A stretch of 64,000 bases of DNA, from NCBI RefSeq assembly GCF_025263565.1, contig NZ_CP079865.1, positions 682,001-746,000 on the forward strand, read 5' to 3'. A program made the translations under genes and the position numbers. The notes under the pieces were generated by a model. The model saw nothing but the letters and a program-made list of their open reading frames with translations. It searched no databases and was not told where the DNA came from. Below, piece by piece: positions 1 through 8,764 of the stretch. This DNA is from Mycobacterium sp. SMC-8 (lineage in GTDB: Bacteria; Actinomycetota; Actinomycetes; Mycobacteriales; Mycobacteriaceae). Within the stretch, counting starts at the first letter, position 1. Every line of letters begins with the position of its first letter.

Positions 1-318
1 GATCCGGATCGCGCCGCGGCCGTGCGGGCCAGCAGCCAGGCCGACCGCGAACGATATCTGAACTCGGGCCTGGTGTCGGTGGACTGCCGGTTCTGTCATG
101 TGGCGGTGAAGGTCAAGAAGCTCGGTCCCGCACACACTTCGGTGCAGTGGACAGGCGACGCCACGCGACGTTGCGCGCATTTCGCCGAGATTCGGCAAGC
201 CGGCGGCGATCCCGCGCGCTCACCGTCGTGCCCCCGGCTGGCCGACAGCATCAGACACGCGGTCGCTGAAGGCTGCTTGGAGGAGTACTCCAGCGCGCCG
301 TCACCCGGTGACGGTTAG
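1..318 (+). CDS. Conserved mycobacterial hypothetical protein, probably 5'-truncated by the window edge
   Basis: The frame is open from base 1. The first start codon inside the window is a GTG at 22, giving 98 residues, but the true start may lie outside. The visible protein has a CxxC pair (DCRFCH) and later Cys residues (RRCAHF, SPSCP) that could bind a metal; no domain is recognised. It converges on the steroid-linked sulfotransferase-like gene, and the stop codons overlap slightly. In M. tuberculosis the gene in the equivalent place beside kshA is Rv3527, so this may be its counterpart; that rests on position only. No function is assigned. Confidence 0.55.
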   Translation, partial: DPDRAAAVRASSQADRERYLNSGLVSVDCRFCHVAVKVKKLGPAHTSVQWTGDATRRCAHFAEIRQAGGDPARSPSCPRLADSIRHAVAEGCLEEYSSAPSPGDG

Positions 319-1472
319 AGGTTCTCGAACCGCTCCTTGACCTGCTCGGCGGTCAGGCCGTAGTCGGCCAGCGCGTAGGTGTGTTTCGGCGCCCGCGGGC
401 CCTGTTTGCTCTTCTCATCGGTCTTGACCATCGCCTGGCGCGCCTCGTCGGTGAATTCGATGCCGAAGCTGCGGTAGATGTCCTCGACCACACCGATCGG
501 ATCTTTGATCAACGCGAAGTAGTCCAAATCGTAGAACTGTGCCGGATCATGCTTGGCGCGTTCGGCGTTGAACAGCGCCAATCCCCGCGACCAGGTCTCC
601 ATCGAGTCCGCACCGATGACGTCGCCGACGAAGGTGTTCGACCAGCCCTCGGTGGTGTGCTGGGCCAGCGAGCACATCGACGCCATGATGGTTTCAGCCG
701 GCCGGTGACACTGCACCACCAGTGCGTCGGGGTAGGTGGCGAACAGCGCGTCGAGGGCAAACAGATGGCTGGGGTTCTTGAGCACCCAGCGCTTGTCGCG
801 GTCGTTGAGCCCGATCAATTGCAGATTGCGCCGGTGCCGTTGATAGGGCTTGGTCCAGTCCTGCCGCGCCAGCCACTGCGAATAGGTCGGCACGTGGGCC
901 AGGGTTTCATAGGACACCGAGTGCAGCGACTGCCGCAGCAGCTGCCAGCACTCCTCGACTTCGTCGGCGGTCATGAAGTGCAGGCCGGTGTAGTCCGGGT
1001 TCTCCTCGTGCGCTTTGGTGAACTGCGCGTCTAGTTGCTGGAAAACCGGGTTCTGCGACCACGTCTCGCGGGGCGGACGCGGTTGGGGGAACTCTGCCAG
1101 CCACAGTTCCAGACCCTGGTGGCGCGGATCGGCGGCCAGAAGCCGGTGCACGGCCGTCGTGCCGGTACGCGGCAGCCCGGTGACGAAGATCGGCCGCTCG
1201 ATGGCGACGTCGGCGTGCTCCGGATACTGTTTGAACGCCGCCTCCGAGACCAGCCGAGCGACCAGGGCATTGCGCAGGAAGAACCGCTGCATCTTGCTGC
1301 CGAGCTCGGTGAGATCGGCATCCCGCTGATAGGACTCCAGCAGCACACCCAGCGCCTCACGGTAGTTGTCGTCGTCCGAACCGAAATCGTCGAGGCCGCA
1401 GGCCTTCACGGCCGAGGCGTGCAGGTCCTCGACGGTGCCGACATCTGTTCTCGGAGTGCTCGCGCTCGTCAC
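315..1472 (-). CDS. Sulfotransferase-like protein of the KstR regulon (Rv3529c-like)
   Basis: The product is 385 aa. Residues 94-106 carry a sulfotransferase/PAPS-type phosphate-binding loop (PIFVTGLPRTGTT), and the rest is consistent with a Sulfotransfer_3 fold. By family it would transfer a sulfuryl group from PAPS, but the acceptor is unknown. The start ATG overlaps the stop of the upstream SDR gene by 4 bases (ATGA), so the two are translationally coupled. The order DUF1214 protein, SDR, sulfotransferase matches Rv3531c-Rv3530c-Rv3529c of M. tuberculosis, a group inside the cholesterol regulon. A role in sterol or sterol-derived metabolism is inferred from this context only. Confidence 0.85.
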   Translation of the reverse strand: MTSASTPRTDVGTVEDLHASAVKACGLDDFGSDDDNYREALGVLLESYQRDADLTELGSKMQRFFLRNALVARLVSEAAFKQYPEHADVAIERPIFVTGLPRTGTTAVHRLLAADPRHQGLELWLAEFPQPRPPRETWSQNPVFQQLDAQFTKAHEENPDYTGLHFMTADEVEECWQLLRQSLHSVSYETLAHVPTYSQWLARQDWTKPYQRHRRNLQLIGLNDRDKRWVLKNPSHLFALDALFATYPDALVVQCHRPAETIMASMCSLAQHTTEGWSNTFVGDVIGADSMETWSRGLALFNAERAKHDPAQFYDLDYFALIKDPIGVVEDIYRSFGIEFTDEARQAMVKTDEKSKQGPRAPKHTYALADYGLTAEQVKERFENL

Positions 1473-2254
1473 GCCTTGAACTCCCCGCAGTTGACGTCCA
1501 GCGCCTGCCCGGTGATCCCGCTCGACAGGTCGCTGGCCATGAACAGGATCGCCGAGGCCACCTCGTCCTCGGTGGGCAACCGCTTGAGGTCCGACGCGGC
1601 CGCGGTGGCCTTGTAGATCTCCTCGACGGTGGTGCCGTATTTGCCGGCCTGGTGCGCGAAGTAGGACTCCAGTGTCCCGCCCCAGATGTAGCCGGGCAGC
1701 ACCGAGTTGACCCGGATCCCCTGCTCCCCAAGCTCGGTGGCCAGCGTCTGCGACATCGCGAGCAGCGCCGACTTGGCCATCTTGTAGGCGCCGTACTTGG
1801 CCTGCGAGTGCCGCACCACCATCGAGTTGACGTTGACCACGGCGCCGTTCGCCTCAGCCAGCGCCGGGGTGAACGCCTGCACCATGCGCAGCGCGCCGAA
1901 CACCGTCAGCTCGATCGCATCACGCATGTGTTCGAAGGTGGTGTTGGCGAACGGCTTCATCGACGGCACCCGGAATGCGTTGTTGATCAGCACGTCGACC
2001 TTGCCGTACGCCTTGAGTGACTCGTCGACCAGATGGGCGACCTGCGCCTCGTCGGTGATGTCGGTACCCACCGACAGCGCCCGCCGGCCCAGACCGGTGA
2101 TCTGCGCGGCGACGTCGTCGAGCCGTTCCACGGTGCGTGCGGCCAGCACCAGGTCGGCGCCTTCCTCGGCGCACCGCCGGGCCAGCGTGGTCCCCAGCGC
2201 GGGTCCGACGCCGCTGATGACGACAACCTTGCCTTTCAGAAGCCCGAAGGCCAT
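1469..2254 (-). CDS. Short-chain dehydrogenase/reductase (Rv3530c-like)
   Basis: This is a classical SDR of 261 aa. It has a glycine-rich cofactor loop (GVGPALG, residues 15-21), the NNA motif at 91-93, catalytic Ser144, and a Tyr157-xxx-Lys161 pair. The loop lacks the usual TGxxxGxG form but keeps the fold signature. By family it oxidises or reduces an alcohol/ketone with NAD(P). It lies one base downstream of the DUF1214 gene and overlaps the sulfotransferase gene, so it is in one operon behind the KstR operator. Conservation of the trio with the M. tuberculosis cholesterol region suggests a steroid or steroid-derived substrate, which the sequence does not identify. Confidence 0.88.
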   Translation of the reverse strand: MAFGLLKGKVVVISGVGPALGTTLARRCAEEGADLVLAARTVERLDDVAAQITGLGRRALSVGTDITDEAQVAHLVDESLKAYGKVDVLINNAFRVPSMKPFANTTFEHMRDAIELTVFGALRMVQAFTPALAEANGAVVNVNSMVVRHSQAKYGAYKMAKSALLAMSQTLATELGEQGIRVNSVLPGYIWGGTLESYFAHQAGKYGTTVEEIYKATAAASDLKRLPTEDEVASAILFMASDLSSGITGQALDVNCGEFKA

Positions 2255-2255
2255 C

Positions 2256-3383
2256 TCAACCCACCATTCTCTCGCCGATCTGCCTCTGGCGCAGCGCGAT
2301 CCGCGCCCGCCAGTCCTTCTCTGAGATCTTGTTCGATTCGTAGTACGGCAACGCCGCGGCGACGCCGTCGACCTCGACCAGCTCGACGGTCGGCCCGTCG
2401 GCGGGGGTCAGCTCACGGGACACCCGCTGCCAGCGGAACTGCAGGAAACCCTTGCGATGACCGAGGGTCTCCACCCAGTTGGTGACGCCGGGGTTCTGCT
2501 CGCAGACCACGATGCGGATCTTGCCGTCCGGATCCGCCTGCGCCTGAGTGCCGTTCAGTGACGTCTGGTGATTGATGTAATCCAGCGAGATGTACCACAG
2601 GCTGCCGAGCTGGAAACCGAGGTACGGCGCGTCCGGGACCGGGATCGTGAGGACCAGTGCCTGATCGGGGGCGAGGTCGAACTGCCCCGCCGACGAGTAC
2701 TGCGTGGCAAGGCCGCCGGGTGTGAGCCTCGGCGCCACCATCGAATTCGGCGGGGTGTCGTTGTAGAACCACTGCGGGAACTGCAGCCATGTCTTGACAC
2801 GCTGCACCAGCTGCTTGCCGGCGACCGCATAGCGCTTCTCGATGAGCTCACGAGTCAGCGGCGGCGGCGCGGTACCCGCGGTGTCGGTCCGGGCGATCGC
2901 GAAGGTGCCACGCTGCGCGGACCAGTCGTTGTAGACCTCGCGGATCACCAGCTGCGACGGCACCTCTGGAGTGAACCGCCACTCGAAGGTGCCGTCGGCG
3001 GCGATGTCGAGCTTGCGGTCATCGAAGGCCGTCTCGCTGTCGGGCACGACTTCGTCGGTGTACTCACCGCCGAGCAGCTGGAAGCTGACGTCGGTGGTGG
3101 TGCCGCGGCGGCCGGTGACGACGTACTCGTGGCCCGGTTGCACGCGCGTGCCGAAGTACAGCGTGTCGGGGTTGTCCAGGCCCATCTTGGTGAACGGCCC
3201 GGTCCCGCTGTGCAGGAACGGATGGTCTCGGTCGTAGTCGAAGGCGACATGCGTGCATGCGGCGACGCACCCCGCCAGGTATTGCAGACCCTCCAACAGG
3301 TCGGCCTCGGATTCGATGAACGGGGCGTCGGCGACGAGCTTCTCGGCTTCGGCGATGGCATCGGCCAGTGGCTGCGTGAACAC
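2256..3383 (-). CDS. DUF1214-type protein of the KstR regulon (Rv3531c-like)
   Basis: I place the start at the GTG at 3383 (VFTQPLADAIAEAEKL), giving 375 aa. A longer frame to 3452 would run coding sequence through the KstR operator at 3395-3408 and its promoter, so I reject it. The C-terminal half resembles DUF1214 proteins (LGSLWYISLDY, then NPGVTNWVETLGHRKG). No catalytic motif is evident. It is the first gene of the operon that continues into the SDR and sulfotransferase genes. No strong ribosome site precedes the GTG, and the operator ends only 11 bases upstream, so a leaderless or near-leaderless transcript is plausible. Function unknown; sterol linkage is from regulation and synteny. 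Confidence 0.82.
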   Translation of the reverse strand: MFTQPLADAIAEAEKLVADAPFIESEADLLEGLQYLAGCVAACTHVAFDYDRDHPFLHSGTGPFTKMGLDNPDTLYFGTRVQPGHEYVVTGRRGTTTDVSFQLLGGEYTDEVVPDSETAFDDRKLDIAADGTFEWRFTPEVPSQLVIREVYNDWSAQRGTFAIARTDTAGTAPPPLTRELIEKRYAVAGKQLVQRVKTWLQFPQWFYNDTPPNSMVAPRLTPGGLATQYSSAGQFDLAPDQALVLTIPVPDAPYLGFQLGSLWYISLDYINHQTSLNGTQAQADPDGKIRIVVCEQNPGVTNWVETLGHRKGFLQFRWQRVSRELTPADGPTVELVEVDGVAAALPYYESNKISEKDWRARIALRQRQIGERMVG

Positions 3384-3394
3384 AACCCCGAAAC

Positions 3395-3408
3395 TAGAAC
3401 CTGTTCTA
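3395..3408. promoter_or_regulatory. KstR operator (TAGAACCTGTTCTA)
   Basis: The 14-mer is a near-perfect palindrome and fits the published mycobacterial KstR consensus TNNAACNNGTTNNA exactly. It sits 12 bases upstream of the DUF1214 gene start and between that gene and the divergent IclR gene. KstR is the TetR-type repressor that releases on binding a cholesterol-derived CoA thioester. Binding here would directly cover the minus-strand promoter; an effect on the IclR gene is possible. Confidence 0.88.
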
Positions 3409-3434
3409 CCTTGAGTCAATATATCGACCGGACT

Positions 3435-3449
3435 GTTCCAAATATGAAC
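3435..3449. promoter_or_regulatory. Possible IclR autoregulatory palindrome
   Basis: GTTC-N7-GAAC (GTTCCAAATATGAAC) lies about 20 bases upstream of the IclR gene start, in an AT-rich stretch. IclR proteins often bind imperfect palindromes in their own divergent promoter region. The assignment is by position and symmetry only. Confidence 0.35.
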
Positions 3450-3469
3450 CACAAAGTACCGTTACGTGC

Positions 3470-4393
3470 ATGCCGCCAGCCGTTCCGGGACGCGCGTCGC
3501 CCCCCACCGACCGGGTGGTGCGCATCCTCGACTTCCTCGCCGGCCGTCCCCGGGAGCGGTTCGGGGTGTCCGAGCTCGCCCGCCGGGTCGGTTTGACCAA
3601 GCCGACGTGCCTGGGCATCGTGACCTCCCTGACCGAAGCCGGTTATCTGGTCCGCGACCCTGCCGACAAGACCTACCGGCTGGGCCCGTCGCTGATCACC
3701 CTGGGACACCGGGCCCAGGAGTCGATGCGCGTGAGCCCCGCCGTCAGGGAGCAGTTGCGCGTACTGTCCTCGCAGTTCGGTGCGACGGCGGCGCTCTCGG
3801 CGATTGTGGACGACCGGATCACGCTGCTGGAACTCATCGCCCCCGCGGGCCACCGCCCCGGCGTCGAGGTCGGGCAGAGTTACCCGTTCGCGCCCCCGGT
3901 CGGCCTGATGTTCGTGCTGTGGGATGACGAAGCCGAGCGTGACTGGCTCAGCAGGCCACCCACGATTCCGCTGCGAACCGATACCGAGCGGCTCAGGCGG
4001 GTGGTCGCCGCGTGCCGCGCCGACGGCTATCTCGTGGAGCGGCAGACCCCGGGCGGACGACGTCTGTATTCGCTGATGGCCGGCATGCCGACCGAGTTGC
4101 CCGACGAGCTGCGGGCCCTACTCGGCGAGCTTGTCTCCGACATCGGCGAGCGGGTGTACCTGCGTGCCGAGAGCTCCGGTCGAGGACGGCACGAAATCAG
4201 CGTGATCTCCGCCCCGGTGTACGACCATTACCGGCGACAGGTGATGGTCGTCTCGCTGCACGTCGGAAAACCGTTGACCGACAACGAGATCACAGAGCGC
4301 GCGCGTGCCGTGGTGGCAGCCGCCGATGCTGTCACCGCACAGCTGGGCGGCGACGGGCCGAGCGGCCAAGACGGGTCGGCCGCGCTCAGCTGA
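3470..4393 (+). CDS. IclR-family transcriptional regulator
   Basis: The product is 307 aa. The N-terminal winged helix-turn-helix spans roughly residues 10-75 (DRVVRILDFLAGRPRERFGV, then SELARRVGLTKPTCLGIVTSL). The IclR-type effector-binding domain follows (YRLGPSLITLGHRA onward). IclR regulators usually bind small carboxylates or aromatic metabolites and act on nearby genes. This one diverges from the sterol-linked DUF1214 operon, with the KstR site and a separate palindrome between them, so it may add a second, metabolite-specific input to that operon. Its 3' end overlaps the convergent RecQ gene by 8 bases. The ligand is unknown. Confidence 0.88.
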   Translation: MPPAVPGRASPPTDRVVRILDFLAGRPRERFGVSELARRVGLTKPTCLGIVTSLTEAGYLVRDPADKTYRLGPSLITLGHRAQESMRVSPAVREQLRVLSSQFGATAALSAIVDDRITLLELIAPAGHRPGVEVGQSYPFAPPVGLMFVLWDDEAERDWLSRPPTIPLRTDTERLRRVVAACRADGYLVERQTPGGRRLYSLMAGMPTELPDELRALLGELVSDIGERVYLRAESSGRGRHEISVISAPVYDHYRRQVMVVSLHVGKPLTDNEITERARAVVAAADAVTAQLGGDGPSGQDGSAALS

Positions 4394-6470
4394 CGGCGGC
4401 CAGCGCGAACGGCAGCACGTCCGCGGCGCCGGCGCTGCGCACCGTACGAGCGGCCATGGTCATGGTCCAGCCGGTATCGGTCAGATCGTCGACCAGCAGC
4501 ACCGTGTCCCCGTCCACCTGCGGAGGGTCGGCCCACGCGCCGTGAAGTGCTGCGACCCGGTATGCCGAGTTGGCTGCCGCCACCGGCCGGTGCAGCGGCG
4601 AGTACTGCAGGAGGCCAAGGTTTTTCAACCGGCCAACCTCGGCCAGGCGCGCCGCGAGCGAAGAGATCAGTCGCGGGTGAGTCGCCGAGTCGAGCGCGAG
4701 CACCGCGGTGGGGCGCTGCTGCCAGTCCCACGCCTTCAGCACCCCGATGGCCGCACCCACCACATCCTCGGCGGCCTCGCCATCGGGTTCGGCCAACAAC
4801 TTTCGCAGCCGCGCCCCCCAGCCGAGGTCGGTGAGCCGGCCGATCACCCGGCCAGGTGACGCACCGTCGGAAATCCGGCCCGACAACTCGATGCCCAGTT
4901 TCCCAAGCCCTGTCGGCCACTGTTTGCGCGGGGCGATCTCCACCCCAGGCCGCATCAGACGTTCCCGGGTCGCTTCGGCCTCCGCCGCCCCGACGTCGGC
5001 GCGATACCGCGGACCGGCGCAGTTGTCGCATCGACCGCAGGGCTGCGGTCCCAGTTCCGGATCGTCGAGCTGGCTGCGCAGGAACGCCATCCGGCACCCG
5101 CGCGTGGTCTGGTAGTCGAGCATGGCCTGCTGCTCGCGTCTGCGCGCCTCGTCGAGCCGGCGGTAGCGGGCTTCGTCATAGACCCAGGGCTGCCCGGTGC
5201 CGATCCAGCCGCCCTTGACCCGCCGGACCGCCCCGTCGACGTCGAGCACTTTGAGCACCATCTCCAGCCGGGACCGGTTCAGATCCACCAGCGGCTCCAG
5301 CGCCGCCGTGGACTGGGCACGGTCAGGTTCCAGCACATCGATCACCTTGCGCACCATGGCTTCTGAAGGAAACGCAACCGAGGCGAAGTACCGCCACACA
5401 TCGGCGTCTTCACGCCCGGGCAGCAGGATCACCTCCGCGCTGTCCGTCGACCGCCCGGCGCGACCCACCTGCTGGTAGTAGGCGATCGGCGAGGATGGCG
5501 CGCCGAGGTGCACGACGAAACCGAGGTCCGGTTTGTCGAAGCCCATGCCCAGTGCCGACGTGGCGATCAACGCTTTGACCCGGTTGGCCAGCAGATCGGC
5601 TTCCAGCTGTTCACGTTCGGCCGCTTCGGTGGCGCCGGTGTAGGCGGCCACCGTATGGCCCTGTTCGCGCAGCAGGGCCGCGACGTCGTGGGCCTGGGCA
5701 ACCGTCAGCGTGTACACGATGCCCGATCCCGGTAACGAATCCATGTGGGCGGCAAGCCATGCCGCGCGCTGGGCGGGACCGCCGGCCTGCACCACCGACA
5801 ATCGCAGCGACTCACGGTCCAGCCCTCCGCGCAGCACCAGCGTGTCGTCCCCGACACCTGAGCCGCCGACTCCCAATTGGGTGGCGACATCGGCGACGAC
5901 CCGGTCGTTCGCGGTGGCCGTGGTGGCCAACACCGGGACGCCGGCGCCCAGTTCGGAGATCAGGGTCCGGATCCGCCGGTAGTCGGGCCGGAAGTCATGA
6001 CCCCAGTCCGATACGCAGTGCGCTTCGTCGACCACCACCAACCCCGCATCGGCCGCCAGCGCGGGCAGCACCGCGTCGCGGAAGTCGGGGTTGTTCAAGC
6101 GTTCCGGACTCACGAGCAGAACGTCGAGCTCACCGGCCGACACCCGCTGGTGCACGGTGTCCCACTCGGTGACATTGCTGGAGTTGATGGTCGCCGCGCG
6201 CACACCTGCCCTACCGGCCGCGTCGACCTGGTTGCGCATCAGCGCGAGCAACGGTGACACGATCACCGTCGGTCCCCGTCCCTCGGCCCGCAACAGCTTG
6301 GCGGCGATGAAATACACGGCGGACTTGCCCCATCCGGTGCGTTGCACCACCAGCGCGCGACGGCGGTGCACCACCAGCGCCTCGATGGCCGTCCACTGAT
6401 CGTCGCGCAGCCTGGCGTCAGGGCCGGCTAGTTGTTCGAGTAGCGCCTGGGCCTCGGTTCGCGTCGCCAT
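4386..6470 (-). CDS. RecQ-family ATP-dependent DNA helicase with a C-terminal phosphoribosyltransferase-like domain
   Basis: The product is about 694 aa from the ATG at 6470 (a GTG three bases earlier is possible). Walker A is RTGWGKS (about residues 44-50), the box II motif is DEAH (about 148-151) followed by the RecQ-typical CVSDWGHDFRPDY, and motif VI lies in YYQQVGRAGRS. A four-Cys zinc module is seen near CGRCDNCAGP. No HRDC domain follows. Instead the last roughly 100 residues contain VLLVDDLTDTGWT, a typical PRPP-binding loop of type I phosphoribosyltransferases. The helicase would unwind DNA 3'-5'; the role of the tail is unknown. This gene and the IclR gene occupy the place where M. 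tuberculosis has PPE61/PPE62. Confidence 0.87.
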   Translation of the reverse strand: MATRTEAQALLEQLAGPDARLRDDQWTAIEALVVHRRRALVVQRTGWGKSAVYFIAAKLLRAEGRGPTVIVSPLLALMRNQVDAAGRAGVRAATINSSNVTEWDTVHQRVSAGELDVLLVSPERLNNPDFRDAVLPALAADAGLVVVDEAHCVSDWGHDFRPDYRRIRTLISELGAGVPVLATTATANDRVVADVATQLGVGGSGVGDDTLVLRGGLDRESLRLSVVQAGGPAQRAAWLAAHMDSLPGSGIVYTLTVAQAHDVAALLREQGHTVAAYTGATEAAEREQLEADLLANRVKALIATSALGMGFDKPDLGFVVHLGAPSSPIAYYQQVGRAGRSTDSAEVILLPGREDADVWRYFASVAFPSEAMVRKVIDVLEPDRAQSTAALEPLVDLNRSRLEMVLKVLDVDGAVRRVKGGWIGTGQPWVYDEARYRRLDEARRREQQAMLDYQTTRGCRMAFLRSQLDDPELGPQPCGRCDNCAGPRYRADVGAAEAEATRERLMRPGVEIAPRKQWPTGLGKLGIELSGRISDGASPGRVIGRLTDLGWGARLRKLLAEPDGEAAEDVVGAAIGVLKAWDWQQRPTAVLALDSATHPRLISSLAARLAEVGRLKNLGLLQYSPLHRPVAAANSAYRVAALHGAWADPPQVDGDTVLLVDDLTDTGWTMTMAARTVRSAGAADVLPFALAAVS

Positions 6471-6785
6471 CACCCCATCCTGCCGGGTGGGTACGACGAG
6501 GTGAGGTGACCGGGTCAGCTGCCCTGGGCGTCCGACGGCTCGATGAGCTGCGGCGTGTCAGCCTCGGTGCCGGTGCTGCTCCACACCGCCTGCGCCACCG
6601 GCGTCGGGGTCAGCTCGATGCCGCACTCCGTCCTTAGCGTGCTCACCGGCTGGTGGATGCTGCCTCGTCGGCCCAGGGTTGGGAGCAATCAGCGGGCCGG
6701 AGCCGGCTGCGCGTGGCGATCGGTTGACCGCTCCCCTGTGCCTAGCCGGTCGTCCGACAGCCAAAACCCGCGGTCGGCCTCCCGG
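6471..6785. other. Intergenic stretch with a possible 56-codon remnant ORF
   Basis: About 315 bases between recQ and hsaF. On the minus strand a short frame runs from a TTG near 6685 to a TGA at 6515-6517 (LLPTLGRRGSIHQPVSTLRT ... EPSDAQGS). It has GC-rich codons but no recognisable family and could be the tail of a decayed gene. No tRNA, repeat or clear terminator was seen. Confidence 0.3.
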
Positions 6786-7841
6786 TCAGGTGGCGCTGGA
6801 CTCCATCTCACGTTTGATCTCCAGCGCGATGTCGATCAACTGGTCCTCCTGGCCGCCGATCAGCTTGCGCTGCCCCGCACGGTGCAGCAGCTTGTGAGCC
6901 GGCACGCCGTAGCGTTCAGACTGGCGGATCGCATGCTTGAGGAAGCTGGAATACACCCCGGAGTAACCCATGATCAGCGCGTTGCGGTCGAGCAGGCACT
7001 CCGCCGGCATCGCTGGCGCCACCACCTCTTCGGCGGCGTCGGCGATGTCGAAGAAATCGATGCCGGTCTTGACGCCGATCTTGTCGAACACCCCGATGAG
7101 CGCCTCGACGGGCGCGTTGCCGGCTCCGGCGCCGAACCGTCGGCACGATCCGTCGATCTGCTTGGCGCCGGCACGCACCGCCTCGATGCTGTTGGCGACC
7201 CCGAGCCCGAGGTTTTCGTGGCCGTGAAAACCGACCTGCGCGTCGTCACCCAGTTCGGCGACCAGCGCGGCGACCCGGTCCCGCACACCCTCCAGTACCA
7301 GCGCGCCGGCCGAATCAACCACGTAGACGCACTGGCAGCCGGCGTCGGCCATGATGCGGGCCTGTTTGGCCAGCTTCTCCGGTGGGATCGTGTGGCTCAT
7401 CATCAGGAAGCCCACGGTCTCCAGCCCGAGCTCACGCGCCAGACCGAAGTGCTGGATCGACACATCGGCTTCGGTGCAGTGGGTGGCGATGCGGCAGATC
7501 GAGCCGCCGTTGTTCTGGGCCTCCTTGATGTCCTCCTTGGTGCCCACGCCGGGCAGCATCAGGAAGGCGATCTTGGATTCGGTGGCCGTCTCGGCGGCCA
7601 GCTTGATCAGCTCCTGCTCCGGGGTCTTGGAGAACCCGTAGTTGAAGCTCGACCCGCCGAGGCCGTCACCGTGGGTCACCTCGATGACCGGAACCCCGGC
7701 CGCATCCAGCGCGGCGACGATGGCCTGCACCTCGTCTTTGGTGAACTGATGGCGCTTGTGATGCGAACCGTCGCGCAGCGACGTGTCCGTCATCCGGACG
7801 TCCCACATGGGGTTGAAGTAGATCTCCTCGGTGACACTCAT
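6786..7841 (-). CDS. hsaF: 4-hydroxy-2-oxovalerate aldolase
   Basis: The product is 351 aa, the normal size for HsaF/DmpG/BphI. The N-terminal signature [19 protein letters not shown] carries the catalytic Arg and metal-binding Asp of the HMG-CoA-lyase-like TIM barrel. The HxH metal ligands lie in GFHGHENLG. It cleaves 4-hydroxy-2-oxoacids (4-hydroxy-2-oxohexanoate in cholesterol ring catabolism) to pyruvate and an aldehyde that is channelled to HsaG. Its start overlaps the hsaG stop by 4 bases, as expected for a tightly coupled complex. It is the last gene of the hsaE-hsaG-hsaF operon. Confidence 0.96.
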   Translation of the reverse strand: MSVTEEIYFNPMWDVRMTDTSLRDGSHHKRHQFTKDEVQAIVAALDAAGVPVIEVTHGDGLGGSSFNYGFSKTPEQELIKLAAETATESKIAFLMLPGVGTKEDIKEAQNNGGSICRIATHCTEADVSIQHFGLARELGLETVGFLMMSHTIPPEKLAKQARIMADAGCQCVYVVDSAGALVLEGVRDRVAALVAELGDDAQVGFHGHENLGLGVANSIEAVRAGAKQIDGSCRRFGAGAGNAPVEALIGVFDKIGVKTGIDFFDIADAAEEVVAPAMPAECLLDRNALIMGYSGVYSSFLKHAIRQSERYGVPAHKLLHRAGQRKLIGGQEDQLIDIALEIKREMESSAT

Positions 7842-8755
7842 GCCTGGCCTCCTGCCTGCACCGCCAGCGATTCCTTCGCGATTTCTTCGCCGACTTTCGT
7901 CGCTGCCGCGGTCATGATGTCCAGGTTTCCAGCGTAAGGCGGCAGGTAGTCTCCCGCACCCTCCACTTCGATGAACGTGGTCACGACGTGGTTGCCGCCG
8001 TTGACCACCGACGGCTCGTCGAACTGCGGCTCGTTGAGCAGCCGGTAGCCCGGCACATAGGTCTGCACCTCGGCGACGACATCCTTGATCGACTGGGTGA
8101 TCGCGGCATGGTCCGCATCCTCGGGGATCGCGCAGAAGATGGTGTCGCGCATGATCATCGGCGGTTCGGCCGGGTTCAGGATGATGATCGCTTTACCGCG
8201 CTGCGCGCCGCCGATGTTCTGCACCCCGGCGCTGGTGGTCTTGGTGAACTCGTCGATGTTCGCGCGGGTGCCCGGACCGGCCGACGCCGACGACACCGAC
8301 GCGACGATCTCGGCGTACGGCACTCCCACTACGCGGGACACCGCGTACACGATCGGGATCGTCGCCTGGCCGCCGCAGGTCACCATGTTCACGTTCGGCG
8401 CGTCGAGGTGCTCACGCAGATTCGCGGGCGGGATCACCCCCGGGCCCACCGCGGCAGGCGTCAGGTCGATCGCCCGGATGCCGGCCTCGGCGTAGCGCGG
8501 GGCCGCGTCGCGGTGTACGTAGGCGCTCGTCGCCTCGAACACCATGTCGGGCTTCTCCGACTGCGCCAGCAGCCAGTCCACTCCTTCGTGCGAGGTCTGC
8601 AACCCGAGCTTGCGCGCCCGTGCCAGGCCCTCACTCTCCGGATCGATACCGATCATCCAGCGCGGCTCAAGCCATTCCGAGCGCAACAACTTGTACAGCA
8701 GATCGGTACTGATGTTTCCCGATCCGACGATCCCCACGGACAATTTGTCAGCCAT
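7838..8755 (-). CDS. hsaG: Acylating acetaldehyde/propanal dehydrogenase
   Basis: The product is 305 aa. It has an N-terminal NAD-binding loop ([13 protein letters not shown]) and a catalytic Cys in [10 protein letters not shown]. It oxidises the aldehyde released by HsaF (propanal from the steroid ring fragment) to the acyl-CoA with NAD and CoA. Family members form a heterotetramer with the aldolase through which the volatile aldehyde is tunnelled. The hsaG start lies 9 bases after the hsaE stop, and its 3' end overlaps hsaF. Confidence 0.96.
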   Translation of the reverse strand: MADKLSVGIVGSGNISTDLLYKLLRSEWLEPRWMIGIDPESEGLARARKLGLQTSHEGVDWLLAQSEKPDMVFEATSAYVHRDAAPRYAEAGIRAIDLTPAAVGPGVIPPANLREHLDAPNVNMVTCGGQATIPIVYAVSRVVGVPYAEIVASVSSASAGPGTRANIDEFTKTTSAGVQNIGGAQRGKAIIILNPAEPPMIMRDTIFCAIPEDADHAAITQSIKDVVAEVQTYVPGYRLLNEPQFDEPSVVNGGNHVVTTFIEVEGAGDYLPPYAGNLDIMTAAATKVGEEIAKESLAVQAGGQA

Positions 8756-8764
8756 TGATGGCTC

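Noticed and set aside
3384..3452. N-terminal extension of the DUF1214 gene
   Set aside because: It would place the KstR operator and promoter inside the coding sequence, and the extra residues show no family similarity.
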